A DNA stretch of 25,492 nucleotides, from the NCBI GenBank assembly GCA_037447655.1, contig JBBHKE010000669.1, positions 126,001 to 151,492 on the forward strand, given 5' to 3'. Source of the stretch: Zygnema cylindricum. Taxonomy: Eukaryota; Streptophyta; Zygnematophyceae; Zygnematales; Zygnemataceae. Under the pieces are notes generated by a model. That model ran no database searches and was not told the DNA's origin. It worked only from the letters and a program-made list of their open reading frames with translations. Below, piece after piece: positions 1-8,710 of this stretch. Each line of letters opens with the position of its first letter. The stretch's first letter is position 1. The translations under genes were made by a program, and so were the position numbers.

Positions 1-255
1 AGATAGCTTTTAGCTAACCCACATTCAGCCACAACCACTGCTGCCCAAGAGGAAAAATTGGCAGTCTGACTGCAACCCTGTGCAACGTGGACTCCCCTAA
101 GTCCGTAGCAAAAAGAATCACTGAAAACGGCCAACCAGCCGATAAGTTATAAGGTGGCAAAGATGCCAATTTATACAAACTCTCAAAGAGAAAGGTGACT
201 GTCTACGGAAAGATTACTAAGTCCTAAAACCCTCTCACAACCCCTATCTACTATA

Positions 256-329
256 GTACGATCCAATCAAATCACTGTGTAGTACAGAAAGGTACAACGG
301 TCGATGTACTTTATGTACAACCTGTGTAC
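256..329 (-). promoter_or_regulatory. GTAC cluster in the A LTR
   Basis: Six GTAC cores lie within 74 bases (256, 282, 292, 306, 315, 326). All six have counterparts in the same order in the B LTR at 5430-5504, although the bases between them differ. GTAC is the core bound by plant SPL proteins and by the related Chlamydomonas copper regulator CRR1. Regulation by such a factor is inference. Confidence 0.4.
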
Positions 330-521
330 GACAAAGCCATTGAGTGGACGCGTGTCCACGTTTTACTCGTCCTTATGTTCCCCGGAATTTCCGCGACCAA
401 ATATTATCTCTCCTCGTGGCGTCAAGTTATGCCACTTCCAAAAACCGCCAAAGTGACCATTCCTGGATCTCAGCGCTGATATATGTCGTTGGATCAAAAA
501 CCGACATTTAATGTGAACAGT

Positions 522-550
522 CGAAACAAATGTCTGATTCATTTGTTTCG
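522..550. repeat. Perfect 11-bp inverted repeat in the A LTR
   Basis: CGAAACAAATG (522-532) and CATTTGTTTCG (540-550) are exact reverse complements with a 7-base loop. The B LTRs carry the same AAACAAAT/ATTTGTTT palindrome at the matching place (5199-5222 and 10581-10604), which suggests a conserved element rather than a chance hairpin. Confidence 0.6.
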
Positions 551-638
551 TGCGAAGATCATGTTCGCATTATATTTTCAACTTGTTCTATGTTCCCTCA
601 TTAATAATTCAGTTAATTGAATTAACAAGCGTATTACA

Positions 639-647
639 GTTTATATA
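639..647 (-). promoter_or_regulatory. Candidate TATA box of the A LTR
   Basis: The minus strand reads TATATAAAC about 315 bases into the LTR. B has TATATAAAG about 390 bases into its LTR. Position and sequence fit a U3 promoter, but no transcription start can be read from the sequence. Confidence 0.4.
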
Positions 648-680
648 TTTATCACACCTTATGTATACTAGCGAACTTCT

Positions 681-750
681 ACGAGAGACCGGTTAGAGCT
701 GACGGCTACGCCTCGCTCTGCCGGTCGAAGGTTCGAGTCTTGCCAGACTC
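681..750 (+). other. tRNA-like stretch, antisense to the A LTR
   Basis: The plus strand carries CGGTTAGAGC, like the end of a tRNA A box and D arm. A CGGC...GCCG stem with a 13-base loop follows, then GGTTCGAGTC (730-739), a near-perfect B box, and later a TTTT. I could not pair a 7-bp acceptor stem and the anticodon loop is too long, so it is not a working tRNA gene. The 12414-12655 LTR fragment keeps the B box, and B's LTRs carry a decayed version in the same antisense position. Confidence 0.35.
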
Positions 751-962
751 AACCTTTTGTTGAGAGTGACTTATGTCACTTTTTAGTCCTGCTTATGGAG
801 CTGAGGCAGCCATGGCTCCATCACTCTCTCTCTCTTTTAGTGACTAAAACAAGTATAGGGGCTAGAGAGAAGGTTTGGAGGCAGGCTACTTGCGCTTGTC
901 TTGCCATTTTTATAAAACTAATTAGACCTAGAAAATACACTATAAATCTAGCTATTTCAACA

Positions 963-975
963 CTCCCCATATTTT
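963..975 (-). other. Polypurine tract of element A
   Basis: The minus strand reads AAAATATGGGGAG immediately before the LTR's TGTTG. This is the expected plus-strand primer of a retrotransposon and fixes the LTR start at 962. Confidence 0.75.
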
Positions 976-1497
976 CTAGACTAATTTCAAGTTCTCTTTT
1001 AGTCCACACTCTTCCCTACAATACTTTAAATTGGGATATAGCACAGGTTTGGTCATCATATCAGCCACCATTTCTTCTTCAGATTTATACACAGGATTCA
1101 CAATTTTGTTTTCTATTTTTTCCCTCACAAAACTCAATCTTATGCCGATATGGTTAGCTTTGAAATGGTGCATTGGATTGGCTGCAATTGAATGGCAACC
1201 TGATTATCACAAAAAACTTCATGCACTCCCTTCTTCATATACTCCAGTTCCTCCAACAAGGACTTGACCCACATTAACTCTTTTACAACACATTAACTCT
1301 TTTACAGCAGAACAAGAGGCCATGTACCCAGCCTCCATAGTAGACTGAGCAACCACCTTTTGTTGCTTACTGCTCCAACAGCAAGCACCTTCCCCCACAT
1401 ACAACACATACCCAGAAATGCATCTTTTCATAGGTGCATCCCCATAACTGGCATCACTCCAAGTTGTGATATCAGTGTGCTCCCCTCCCAAATGCAA
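976..1497 (-). pseudogene. Element A RNase H domain, broken
   Basis: This is the C-terminal end of copia pol. Seen here are the LHLGGEHTDITTWSDASYGD start of the RNase H fold, then a CCWSSKQQKVVAQSTMEA segment, an FCDNQ motif, and the TKPV tail ending near 976. The domain would remove RNA from the RNA-DNA hybrid during cDNA synthesis. It is broken in at least three ways. A TAG at its start replaces the Trp seen in B. A 19-base tandem duplication (1272-1290 and 1291-1309) shifts the frame. A further one-base loss near the FCDNQ region shifts it again, so the last 65 codons are in another frame. It matches B's 9602-10147 closely and follows the RT relic directly. Confidence 0.85.
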
Positions 1498-2441
1498 CTA
1501 TAACTCTTTGGTTCCTACCAGATATCTCATGTCTCTCTTGGCTGCTTGCCAATCTCTTTTCCTATGATCGTTAAGACTTCTACTGAGGACTCTATCTGCT
1601 GCCGCTATGTCCGGCCTTGTACAGTTCATAAAGTAGATCAAACTTCCTACGACCTGTCTATAAAGAATATACTTCATAAAATCTCGCTCTCCTGGACTCA
1701 TCTGATCATCTAAGATTATCACTCTTCTATCAACACTCCCATCGCTTACTTTCTTCGAGTCCATGGGAGTGGTACAACTATTTGCCTTTTCCATCTGGAA
1801 TTTCTCAAGCATATTACCTATTGCTTCCTGTTGAGTAAGTCTAATAATCCTTTTCCCCCTATCTCTCTCCATTTGGATTCCCAAAACATATCTTGCCTCC
1901 CCTAAATCCTTCATATCAAATTTGCTTTTAAGATATTTTTTTAAACTTATTGATCTATTCCAAAGAATTACTTAACACCAGCAGATCATCCACATAAATC
2001 GCAATAAAAATCACACCATTCTTATCTTCAAACATATAGATAGAATAGTCAGAGCTGATTCGGATATAGCACAGACCGGTGAAAAACTCATCTAGTCTCA
2101 TATTCCACTGTCGGAGAGCTTGCTTCATTCCATATAAGGACTTTATGAGCTTCCAGACTTTGCTCTTTTCTCGTTCCTCCACGAACCCCTCTGGATTCCT
2201 TATTAAAATTTCTTCCTCTAACTCACCATTAAGAAAAACAGTCTTAATATCCATCCGGTGTATTTCCATGTCTTTCCCTGCTTTCAAACTGAGGAGAATC
2301 GTTAATGATGGGAACCAAACAACTAGAGCAAAAGTCTCCTCATAGTCAATCCCCTCCTTTTGGGTGAACCCCTTTGCTACCAATCAAGCCTCATATCTCT
2401 CAATGGTATTATCTGGGTTGAGTTTTAGTTTAAACACCCAT
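1498..2441 (-). pseudogene. Element A reverse transcriptase, broken
   Basis: This is a copia reverse transcriptase relic. Visible motifs are VAKGFTQKEGIDYEETFA near the start, SLYGMKQALRQWN, the catalytic YVDD (1985-1996) in IYVDDLLVLSNS, KDLGEARYVLGIQ, and the C-terminal VVGSLIYFMNCTRPDIA. Two reading frames are needed (1955-2383 and 1498-1914), with a frameshift in the AT-rich stretch near 1930. A TGA lies just before 2383, where B encodes a sense codon. The catalytic aspartates remain but the protein could not be made whole. It is on the minus strand, continuous with the RNase H relic below and the integrase relic above. Confidence 0.85.
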
Positions 2442-3446
2442 TTACAACGAATCGGTTTTTTGTCCTCTCGCTAGTTCCCAAGTGTGTGCTTCCATGATGG
2501 AGGCCATCTCATCATTTATGGCTCTAATCCATCTATATTTATCAAGACTGTTGACTGCCTCCTCGTATGACTGAGGCTCATCTGGGTGAGATAGCTTAGT
2601 TACCTTATGGGCGGCATGTTTCTCTTGTATCCTTTTGCTGCTCCTTCTTCCTCCCTCAAACTCCGAAGCCGAAATGGAGGGAAGTCTTGGATTTCTCCTT
2701 ACTATCTCATCGGCTCGCCTATCAATGGAACCCCGTTCCGATTCCTCCTCTTTTGTCTTCTTGAAGTCCAAAGGAATATGTGAGGTTTCCGTTAGATCTC
2801 CTGTATCTTGGATCTCCCTTGAATCTGCAATCACTTTTTCACTCATGGCCATTTCGGGAACGAGCGAGTTCTCCTCACTTTCAGACTCAAAACTGATTCG
2901 TATCTTCTTGGTATATTTGAAGGGGTCAAATGACTTCCCTTCATCCATGACAGCTAGGTGTTTGACCGGAATGATATCTTTCTTTGCTAAGTCATAGAGT
3001 TCATCTCCCTCAACATCCTCATCATATCCTACAAAGTATCCAGGTTTTCCCTTAGCATCTAGTTTCCAGTTTTTCCTATCCGTGTAAAGACTGTAAACTT
3101 GGCTACTAAATACAATAAGGTGAGAGACATCTGGTTTCCTTCCAACCCATCTCTCATAAGGTGTCATTCCTTTTACGGCTGAAGTTAGGACTCTATTCTT
3201 CATGTAGTTGGCACAATTCAGGGCTTCTGCCCAAAATTTCTTTCCTATTTTCTTGTCGGCCAACATACTGCATACACTATCTCCTAGTGTTCGGTTCAAC
3301 CTCTCAACTACCCCATTTTGTTTCGAGTTATATTTTACGATTTTTTGGTGTTGAACTCCCTCATCTCTCAAGTATTCCTCAAACAAGTTAGAGGTATATT
3401 CCCCCCCATTATCACTTTTTATTCTCTTAATGGGGGCTCCATGCAA
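2442..3446 (-). pseudogene. Element A integrase core end, C-terminal region and linker to RT
   Basis: This 334-codon open stretch begins in the middle of the integrase core. It holds the second catalytic Asp in KSDNGGEYTS, the catalytic Glu in NGVVERLNRTL, then the copia-specific KFWAEALNCANYMKNR and TPYERWVGRKPD segments. An acidic linker rich in Glu and Ser follows, and a final stretch (AINDEMASIMEAHTWELA) leads into RT. It lies in a different frame from the preceding piece at 3419-4411, so there is a frameshift near 3450-3510. No natural start lies here, because the stretch is the middle of a polyprotein. Its sequence resembles B at 7700-8700. Confidence 0.85.
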
Positions 3447-4411
3447 CTTCTCACTCCATGTTTTATATTATTTGAAGTAAGTTGGTGTCTTAGACTTTGT
3501 TTTAGGAATTCGACTCTAAAGTATGTAGACCAGTCATCGGTTATTGTCAACATAAACCTCTTCCCTCCGATCGAAGGTACTTTTGCATGTCCCCAGATAT
3601 CTGTGTGGACCAAATCTAGTACTTTCTCACCTCTATATGTGGCAGTTTTGGGAAAAGGGAGTATGTGAACCTTACCTTGAGCACAGCCACTACAATCATC
3701 CACCATTTCATTTTCCCTAAACTGAATGTATTCTACTACACCAACCTTCTTCATTTCCTTCAACCTATCAAAATTCACATGCCCCAACCGCTTATGCCAA
3801 ATCATCAACTTTGGAATACCAACATAGTAAGCATTCTTCTTTTCATTACTCAGGTTAAGCCTAAACATTCCTTGGCTACCCTTATCTGCCGTGAAGTAGA
3901 CTTCTTCCCCATACTTAGCTGTGAAGTAGACTCCCTTTCTTATGAAGGTATCAAACTCTTTGTCATCTAACACAGACGTAGAGACAAGATTTTTACTCAG
4001 CTGAGGAATATAGAGTACATTTGAGAAGGTGAGTATAGAAGTCTTACCCTCCAGTAAGACTTTCGGATCTACCAACCCCACTAGATCTGTGGTAACCACT
4101 CTCCAATCCCCATAATCTATCTCTACATTAAGGATCTTCCTTAGCTTAGCAAAGAGGTGTTTATCACGACACATACGCATGGATGCACTTGAGTCGATGA
4201 TCCATCCTTTCTGTGGAGCTTTTCGAATTGCCCAAAAAGCACACTTCTCTTTTCGAGGGATCTCCTTCTCCTCCAGACTCTCGTCAAGAACAAGCTCCCC
4301 ATCCTCCTCCTCAGATGACTCGTCCTCGGTTTCTTTTTTCACTTTTGTAACCATAAGTGTCTTCTTCTTCCCCCCGGAAGAACCCCCTCCACAGTTCTCT
4401 TGAAGCCTCAA
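3419..4411 (-). pseudogene. Element A protease and integrase N-terminal part, broken
   Basis: This 330-codon stretch of the copia polyprotein starts with a Lys/Glu/Ser-rich linker after the gag zinc knuckle. The aspartic protease follows with its active site at 4187-4195. The motif here reads Asp-Ser-Ser instead of Asp-Ser/Thr-Gly, a change expected to kill the protease. Next come the integrase HHCC zinc finger (HKRLGH, later CSGC) and the first catalytic Asp in VHTDIWG. After about residue 300 the frame leaves the integrase sequence, which continues in the 2442-3446 frame. B keeps the normal DSG at the same place. Confidence 0.85.
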
Positions 4412-4764
4412 CTCCGACAGCTTGACACAATCCGCTATGAAGTGTCTCGACTTTTTGCAAAAATGACAAAGACCCTTTGGGGGGCTCGGTCCTCCAAACT
4501 AATCTCTCTCTCTCCTTTGAATGGTTTCTTCGGATCCTCCCCCCATCGATTTCCTCTTGCAGCTAGAGCTTGGATGCTCTTTCCTCCACTCCTAATCTCA
4601 ATTGTGTTCTCCTACACAAGTATCATCCGACCACTGTGTTCCACTTCCATGAACTGTCAGTCATTTCTTGTACTCGGTACACTATGTTTTCATACTCGTC
4701 GGGTAACTTCATGATGAGTGTGATTACTTTCATCTTCATTGTACCTGTCCACCCGGCACTCTCT
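4412..4764 (-). pseudogene. Element A gag C-terminal fragment
   Basis: Reading down from 4764, the fragment encodes a piece like B's gag (MKLPDEYENIVYRVQ, then WNTVVG). Several frame breaks follow, then the CCHC zinc knuckle CHFCKKSRHFIADC around 4430-4480. The usual Gly before the His is Arg here. The knuckle would bind RNA in the virus-like particle. The N-terminal half of gag is missing because element B was inserted at 4764/4765 and the far side was later lost. Confidence 0.75.
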
Positions 4765-4972
4765 TATAGAAACTAATGGTTATAAAGTATTTTCTAGGTC
4801 TGAAAAGAAATAAAGAAGCCGAGGCAGTCTATCTCTAACTTCTCTCTCCAACTCTCAAACTTGTCGCAGTCACTGAGAAATTGGAGAGGAAGCTAGAGCC
4901 ATGGCTACCTAGGCTATCCTGGGGTTTACGGGAAATTTATATTAGTTAGGGTTTATTTATTTAAAAGATATG

Positions 4973-5050
4973 TGCCGGCAACAGGAATTGATCCTTGTAC
5001 CTACCGACCGGCAGACAGGAAGTAGCCGATAGCCTTAGCCGTTAAGTCTA
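4973..5050 (-). other. Decayed tRNA-like stretch, antisense in the B LTR
   Basis: The minus strand reads ACGGCTAAGGC, then CGGC(12 bases)GCCGGTCGG, then GGATCAATTCC, a weakened B box. The A LTR has the same series in the same order at 681-750. The 3' LTR has a matching copy at 10355-10431. No acceptor stem closes, so this is a tRNA-like remnant at most. Confidence 0.3.
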
Positions 5051-5152
5051 GGATTAATGTTACGTAGTATATAGTTTGATAATTAATTAAATATGTTTAC
5101 GTACGATAAATCATTTAACTGTAATAGATTACGAGATACATAGATCCGGTAA

Positions 5153-5161
5153 TATATAAAG
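5153..5161 (+). promoter_or_regulatory. Candidate TATA box of the B 5' LTR
   Basis: TATATAAAG, repeated in the 3' LTR at 10535-10543. It is the best TATA match in the LTR and has a counterpart in element A. Confidence 0.4.
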
Positions 5162-5198
5162 TACGGATTACGGTACGAACTAAAAATCAATACCGCGC

Positions 5199-5222
5199 AT
5201 TTGTTTCGTAATTGAAACAAAT
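5199..5222. repeat. Inverted repeat in the B LTR
   Basis: ATTTGTTTC (5199-5207) and GAAACAAAT (5214-5222) are exact reverse complements. They are framed by direct copies of ACCGCGCAT (5192-5200) and ACCGCGCAT (5223-5231). The unit is kept in the 3' LTR (10581-10604), and the stem is shared with element A. Confidence 0.6.
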
Positions 5223-5429
5223 ACCGCGCATGTATTTATTACGGCTACGATTAAATTAGATTCTAATCGGACGGTCGGAATTAGCGTCGAGATCGCGGAA
5301 GACGATTTCGGCGGTTTGTGGCCATCGCCACATCGGATGACGCGTGGCGCAATTACATTGGATCGTGGAATCTCCGGAGATCATGACACCGAATCCGAAT
5401 ATGACATGTGTCGACATTTGGGCCATGTC

Positions 5430-5504
5430 GTACAATGTTCGTACATAAAGTACACCGGCAATTGTACTTTTGCGTACGGAACTTTATTCTGATTAGTTCC
5501 GTAC
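5430..5504 (+). promoter_or_regulatory. GTAC cluster in the B 5' LTR
   Basis: Six GTAC cores at 5430, 5441, 5450, 5464, 5474 and 5501 match those of the A LTR one for one, including the spacing GTACATAAAGTAC. In the 3' copy (around 10810-10890) most are kept. The site lies downstream of the TATA-like box. Confidence 0.4.
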
Positions 5505-5813
5505 ATCAGTAGATATAGTCTGTGAGAGAGATAGGACTTAGAAAAATTAGGAGATAGGACCCTCTCTCCCAGAGAGCTTCTGTACAAAAGGTCAACTTTG
5601 ACCCTCCATAACTTACTGCTCAGGGGAGCAAATTCAGAGATTATTTTTGCTATTGACTCAGGGGAGTCTTGCCTTCACAGAGGTGCAGGTGGTCAGAGTT
5701 TTTGTCTGCCAGGGTGGTAGTTTTTTTTGCTGAAACACAAAGGGGTCAGGATTATCCTAGAGGCTTCTTGGAAGCTGTCCACTCTGAGGACTTATGGAGG
5801 TCTCAGAGTTTCA

Positions 5814-5828
5814 GGTTATGGGCCCACC
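5814..5828 (+). other. Primer-binding site: anticodon region of initiator tRNA-Met
   Basis: GGTTATGGGCCCACC follows the LTR end directly. It is the reverse complement of GGTGGGCCCATAACC, the anticodon stem-loop of plant initiator tRNA-Met as I recall it. It is not the usual TGGTATC pairing with the tRNA 3' end. Drosophila copia is known to use a cut initiator tRNA-Met half in this way. The primer's 3' end would fall near tRNA nucleotide 40. Confidence 0.75.
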
Positions 5829-6791
5829 CTCTAGGTACCAATCTTTAATGGAACTGGATTCATATACTGGGAAAGTATGATGATAGGAGCTCTATGCGAA
5901 AAAAGGTTTTGGGGGATAGTGAGTGGACGGTTGGGACGTCCATCAAGTCTTGGAATTCCTCCAGGGTTTGGAGGAAGCAGATTCACCAGGAAAGAGGATC
6001 CACCTTCAACGGAGGAAACAAAAGAAGGAGAGGTGGTGGACAAAGGAAAGGAGAAGGAGACGACCACACCAATAGCAACTGGTTCGGCATTCATGTCACC
6101 TATTCCGAGGAACGAGGAGAATGATACTGAAACCTGGGACTTCAACAATATGGCGGCAAAGCACTTCATCCTACGCCATCTCACTCAAGGACTTGCATGT
6201 CCTCATTTGCAGGTAGAAAGGGCATCCGATCTTTGGATGGCTCTCATAGAGATGTACCGAAGTGGTACGATTCAGCAACAACAGTTGGCTGATCAGAAAG
6301 TTAAGGAGTATGTATACAAAGGGGGAAATATGTTGGATTTTTGCAATGAGCTTGCTACACTCTTCATGGAGCTAGAGAGTGCGGGAAAAGATTTTAGTGA
6401 AAAAGAAAAGGTTAACTGTTTACTGATGAAGTTACCTGATGAGTTCGTGAACATAGTTTACCGTGTGCAGGACTTGCCTGACTCAAGGTGGATATGGAAC
6501 TCAGTGGTAGGGATGATTCTCGTTCAAGAGAATACAATTGCGATCCGAAGGGGAGGAAAGAGTGGCCAAGCCTTGGCAACAGCGACTGATTAGAGGAACA
6601 GGGATTCCCGAAAACCGGTTGAAAATTATGCGGGTAGGGAGCAGAAAAAACAGGCCGACGAGTTCGAACCAAGGGCTCCCAAAGGTTTATGTCATTTTTG
6701 TAAGAAACCAGGGCACTATATGGCAGAGTGCACTAAGCTAACCGAGCTTCGGCTAAAGGAGGGGCAGACCGGTGGTACCCCGAGAGGAAAG
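5814..6791 (+). pseudogene. Element B gag
   Basis: This is the copia gag (capsid and nucleocapsid). The body reads IFNGTGFIYWESMMIGAL, CEKRFWGIVSG, a variable acidic insert, then DLWMALIEMY, MKLPDEFVNIVYRV, and the zinc knuckle CHFCKKPGHYMAEC at 6690-6731 (CX2CX4HX4C, complete). A TAG lies at 6591-6593 before the knuckle and a TAA at 6792-6794 after it, in frame with pol. The first ATG in this frame is at 5877, but homology begins upstream near 5835, past an in-frame TAG at 5832. An ATG in the LTR (5794) opens another frame through the primer site, offset by one. The true start is therefore uncertain. Confidence 0.85.
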
Positions 6792-6794
6792 TAA

Positions 6795-8042
6795 AAGGCC
6801 CTTGTCACACGGGTACTTGAGGCGGAATTCGAGGATGAGGACGATGAGCTCCTTTTGGATGAGGAGTTGGAGGCGAAAAATGAGGTCGAAATTCCACGAA
6901 GGCAGAAATGTGCTTACGGTGGATTGAAAGGTGAAGCAGGCTGGATCATAGATTCAGGTGCCTCCATGCACATGTGTAAGGATAGGCACCTGTTCACTAA
7001 GATAAGAAAGATTCCCACCGTAGAGATAGAGTACGGGGATGGGAGGATAGTCACCACTACTTTTGTAGGATCGGTAGATCTGAAAGTGTTAGTAGAAGGA
7101 AAGACATCCATATTAACATTCTCCGATGTATTGTTTATTCCGGAGCTGAACAAAAATCTTATCTCTACATCAGTATTAGATGATAAGGGTTTTTTCACTA
7201 GCACTAGGGAAGGAGTTTTTACTGCTAGTTTTGAGGAGGATGTCTATTTCATTGCTGAGAAAGGTAGCCATGGGATGTTTAGGCTGATTTTAAGTAATGA
7301 AACGAAGAAACTTTATTATGCTGGTGTTCATGATATTATGATGTGGCATAAGAGGCTTGGGCATGTGAATCTAGATAAGTTAAGAGAGATGAAAAAGATG
7401 GGAGTGGTGGAAGGGATTCAGTTCATTGAGAGTGATAATATAAGTGATTGTAGTGGATGTGCTCAAGGTAAAACACACAGATTACCCTTTCCTAAAACAA
7501 CCACGTATAAGGGAGAAAAAATTCTAGATCTAGTACACACAGATATTTGGGGACCGGCTAAAGTGCCCTCACTGGGGGGGAAGAGATATATGATGACTAT
7601 CACTGATGATTGGTCTCGGTATTCGCGGGTGTATTTTTTGAAAAACAAGTCAGAAGCTCAGGATTGTTTTAGACAATATAAAGCGTGGAGCGAAAAACTC
7701 CATGAAACTCCAATCAAGAGAGTAAGGAGTGACAATGGTGGAGAGTATACTTCTAACCAGTTTGAGGATTTTCTGAGGGAAGATGGGGTCCAACACCAAA
7801 AGACAGTTCCAAAAAATCCGGAACAGAATGGGGTAGCTGAAAGATTAAATAGAACACTAAGTGATAGTGCTAGAAGTATGTTGTCAAATAAAAAGATAGG
7901 AAAAAGGTTTTGGGCAGAAGCAATGAACTGTGCTAATTACCTCAAGAATAGAGTTCTTACTTCAGCTATAAACGATCAAACACCTTATGAGAGATGGACA
8001 GGCCGGAAACCAGACATATCTAACTTAAAGGTTTTCGGCAGT
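6795..8042 (+). pseudogene. Element B protease and integrase
   Basis: This is the pol part after gag, in the gag frame. The aspartic protease has a normal Asp-Ser-Gly at 6951-6959 in GWIIDSGASMHMC. The integrase then shows its zinc finger (HKRLGH, about 30 residues later CSGC), first catalytic Asp in VHTDIWGP, second in RSDNGGEY, and Glu in NGVAERLNRTL, all present. The stretch ends at a TAA (8043-8045) just after KVFGS. Element A has Gln there, so a CAA to TAA change is likely. Both domains look catalytically sound. The break is the stop, not the active sites. The likely role was cutting the polyprotein and joining cDNA to the host chromosome. Confidence 0.88.
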
Positions 8043-8045
8043 TAA

Positions 8046-8710
8046 GTATTCAGTCTAGATACCGATCGGTCCAATTGGAAGCTAGATCCTAAAGGAAAAC
8101 CGGGATATTTATTCGGATATGATGAGGATGTTAAAGGATATAGAGTTTATGATCTAAAAAGGGAAGATATAATCTTAGTAAAGCATCTAGTAGTTATGGA
8201 TGAAGGAAAGTCTGTGGATCCCTTCAAATATACGAAGTCAGTAAAAATCAGATTTGAGTCAGAAAATTCCGATGACTTTGAGCTTCCTAACTATCCAGGT
8301 TTTAGAGAAGATGACATTCTTGCAGGAACAAATCAGACCGAAAAGGACTCGGTTGTGGAAACCCCAGTGACAACTCTACTCGAAGCGGAAGACGTGGTGG
8401 AAATTGATTCGGAATCAAGGGATAGGGGAGAAGCCGAGTTTGTTCGAAAGAATCCACGAGAACCATCTATTCTGGCCTCTGATTTTGAGGGGGGGAGGAG
8501 AAGTAGCAAAAGACTGCAAGAAAAACAGGTTAATAACAAGGTAACTAAACTATCTCATCAAGATGAACCTCAAACTTATGGAGAGTCGATGACTTGTCCA
8601 GAAAGAAACCGGTGGAAGACAGCCATCAATGAGGAGATGGCTTCAATCATGGCAGCCCATACTTGGGAGCTGGTGGACTGTCCACCTAACCGAAAACCAA
8701 TCGGTTGTAA
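8046..8710 (+). pseudogene. Element B integrase C-terminal region and linker to RT
   Basis: In the same frame as the integrase core, this part begins with the copia segment NWKLDPKGKPGYLFGYDEDVKGYRVY. It passes through an acidic Ser/Glu-rich linker and FEGGRRSSKRLQEK, and reaches NEEMASIMAAHTWELVDCPP just before RT. No stop occurs until 8726, but a missing T in the GTGGGTTTCAAATT stretch near 8708-8716 shifts the frame. RT therefore continues in another frame. It is the counterpart of A's 2442-3000. Confidence 0.85.

Larger units (their letters stand above)
1..962 (-). repeat. Element A 3' LTR, running off the left edge
   Basis: Read on the minus strand, the LTR starts with TGTTGAAATAGC at 962, directly after a polypurine tract. 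It matches element B's LTR in layout: a shared GTATTTTCTAGGTCT near the start, an antisense tRNA-like stretch, a TATA-like box, an AAACAAAT palindrome, a cluster of six GTAC sites, and a GGACTTAG...GGGGAGTC stretch close to the end. B's LTR runs about 157 bases past the point matching A's position 105, so roughly 50 bases of A's LTR probably lie outside the window. There is no host gene in this stretch. Small ORFs here are chance readings of LTR sequence. Confidence 0.85.
4765..5813 (+). repeat. Element B 5' LTR
   Basis: The start is fixed by comparison with the 3' LTR, which begins TGTAGAAAC after a polypurine tract. This copy reads TATAGAAAC, so its TG has become TA. The end is placed at TTTCA (5813), directly before the primer-binding site, which gives 1049 bases. 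It has 17 extra bases at about 4870-4886 that the 3' copy lacks. The LTRs otherwise differ by scattered substitutions, a few percent by eye. Confidence 0.85.

Noticed and set aside
681-750. Functional tRNA gene
   Set aside because: A and B box words are present, but no acceptor stem pairs and the anticodon loop is 13 bases. It also lies within a repeated LTR.
795-1267. Plus-strand ORFs at 795-1157 and 1031-1267
   Set aside because: They are antisense readings of A's LTR and RNase H relic.
4765-5656. B's 5' LTR ending at 5656, where similarity with the 3' copy stops
   Set aside because: The 3' copy is truncated by C. The primer site at 5814 and the matching A LTR sequence show the LTR continues to 5813.
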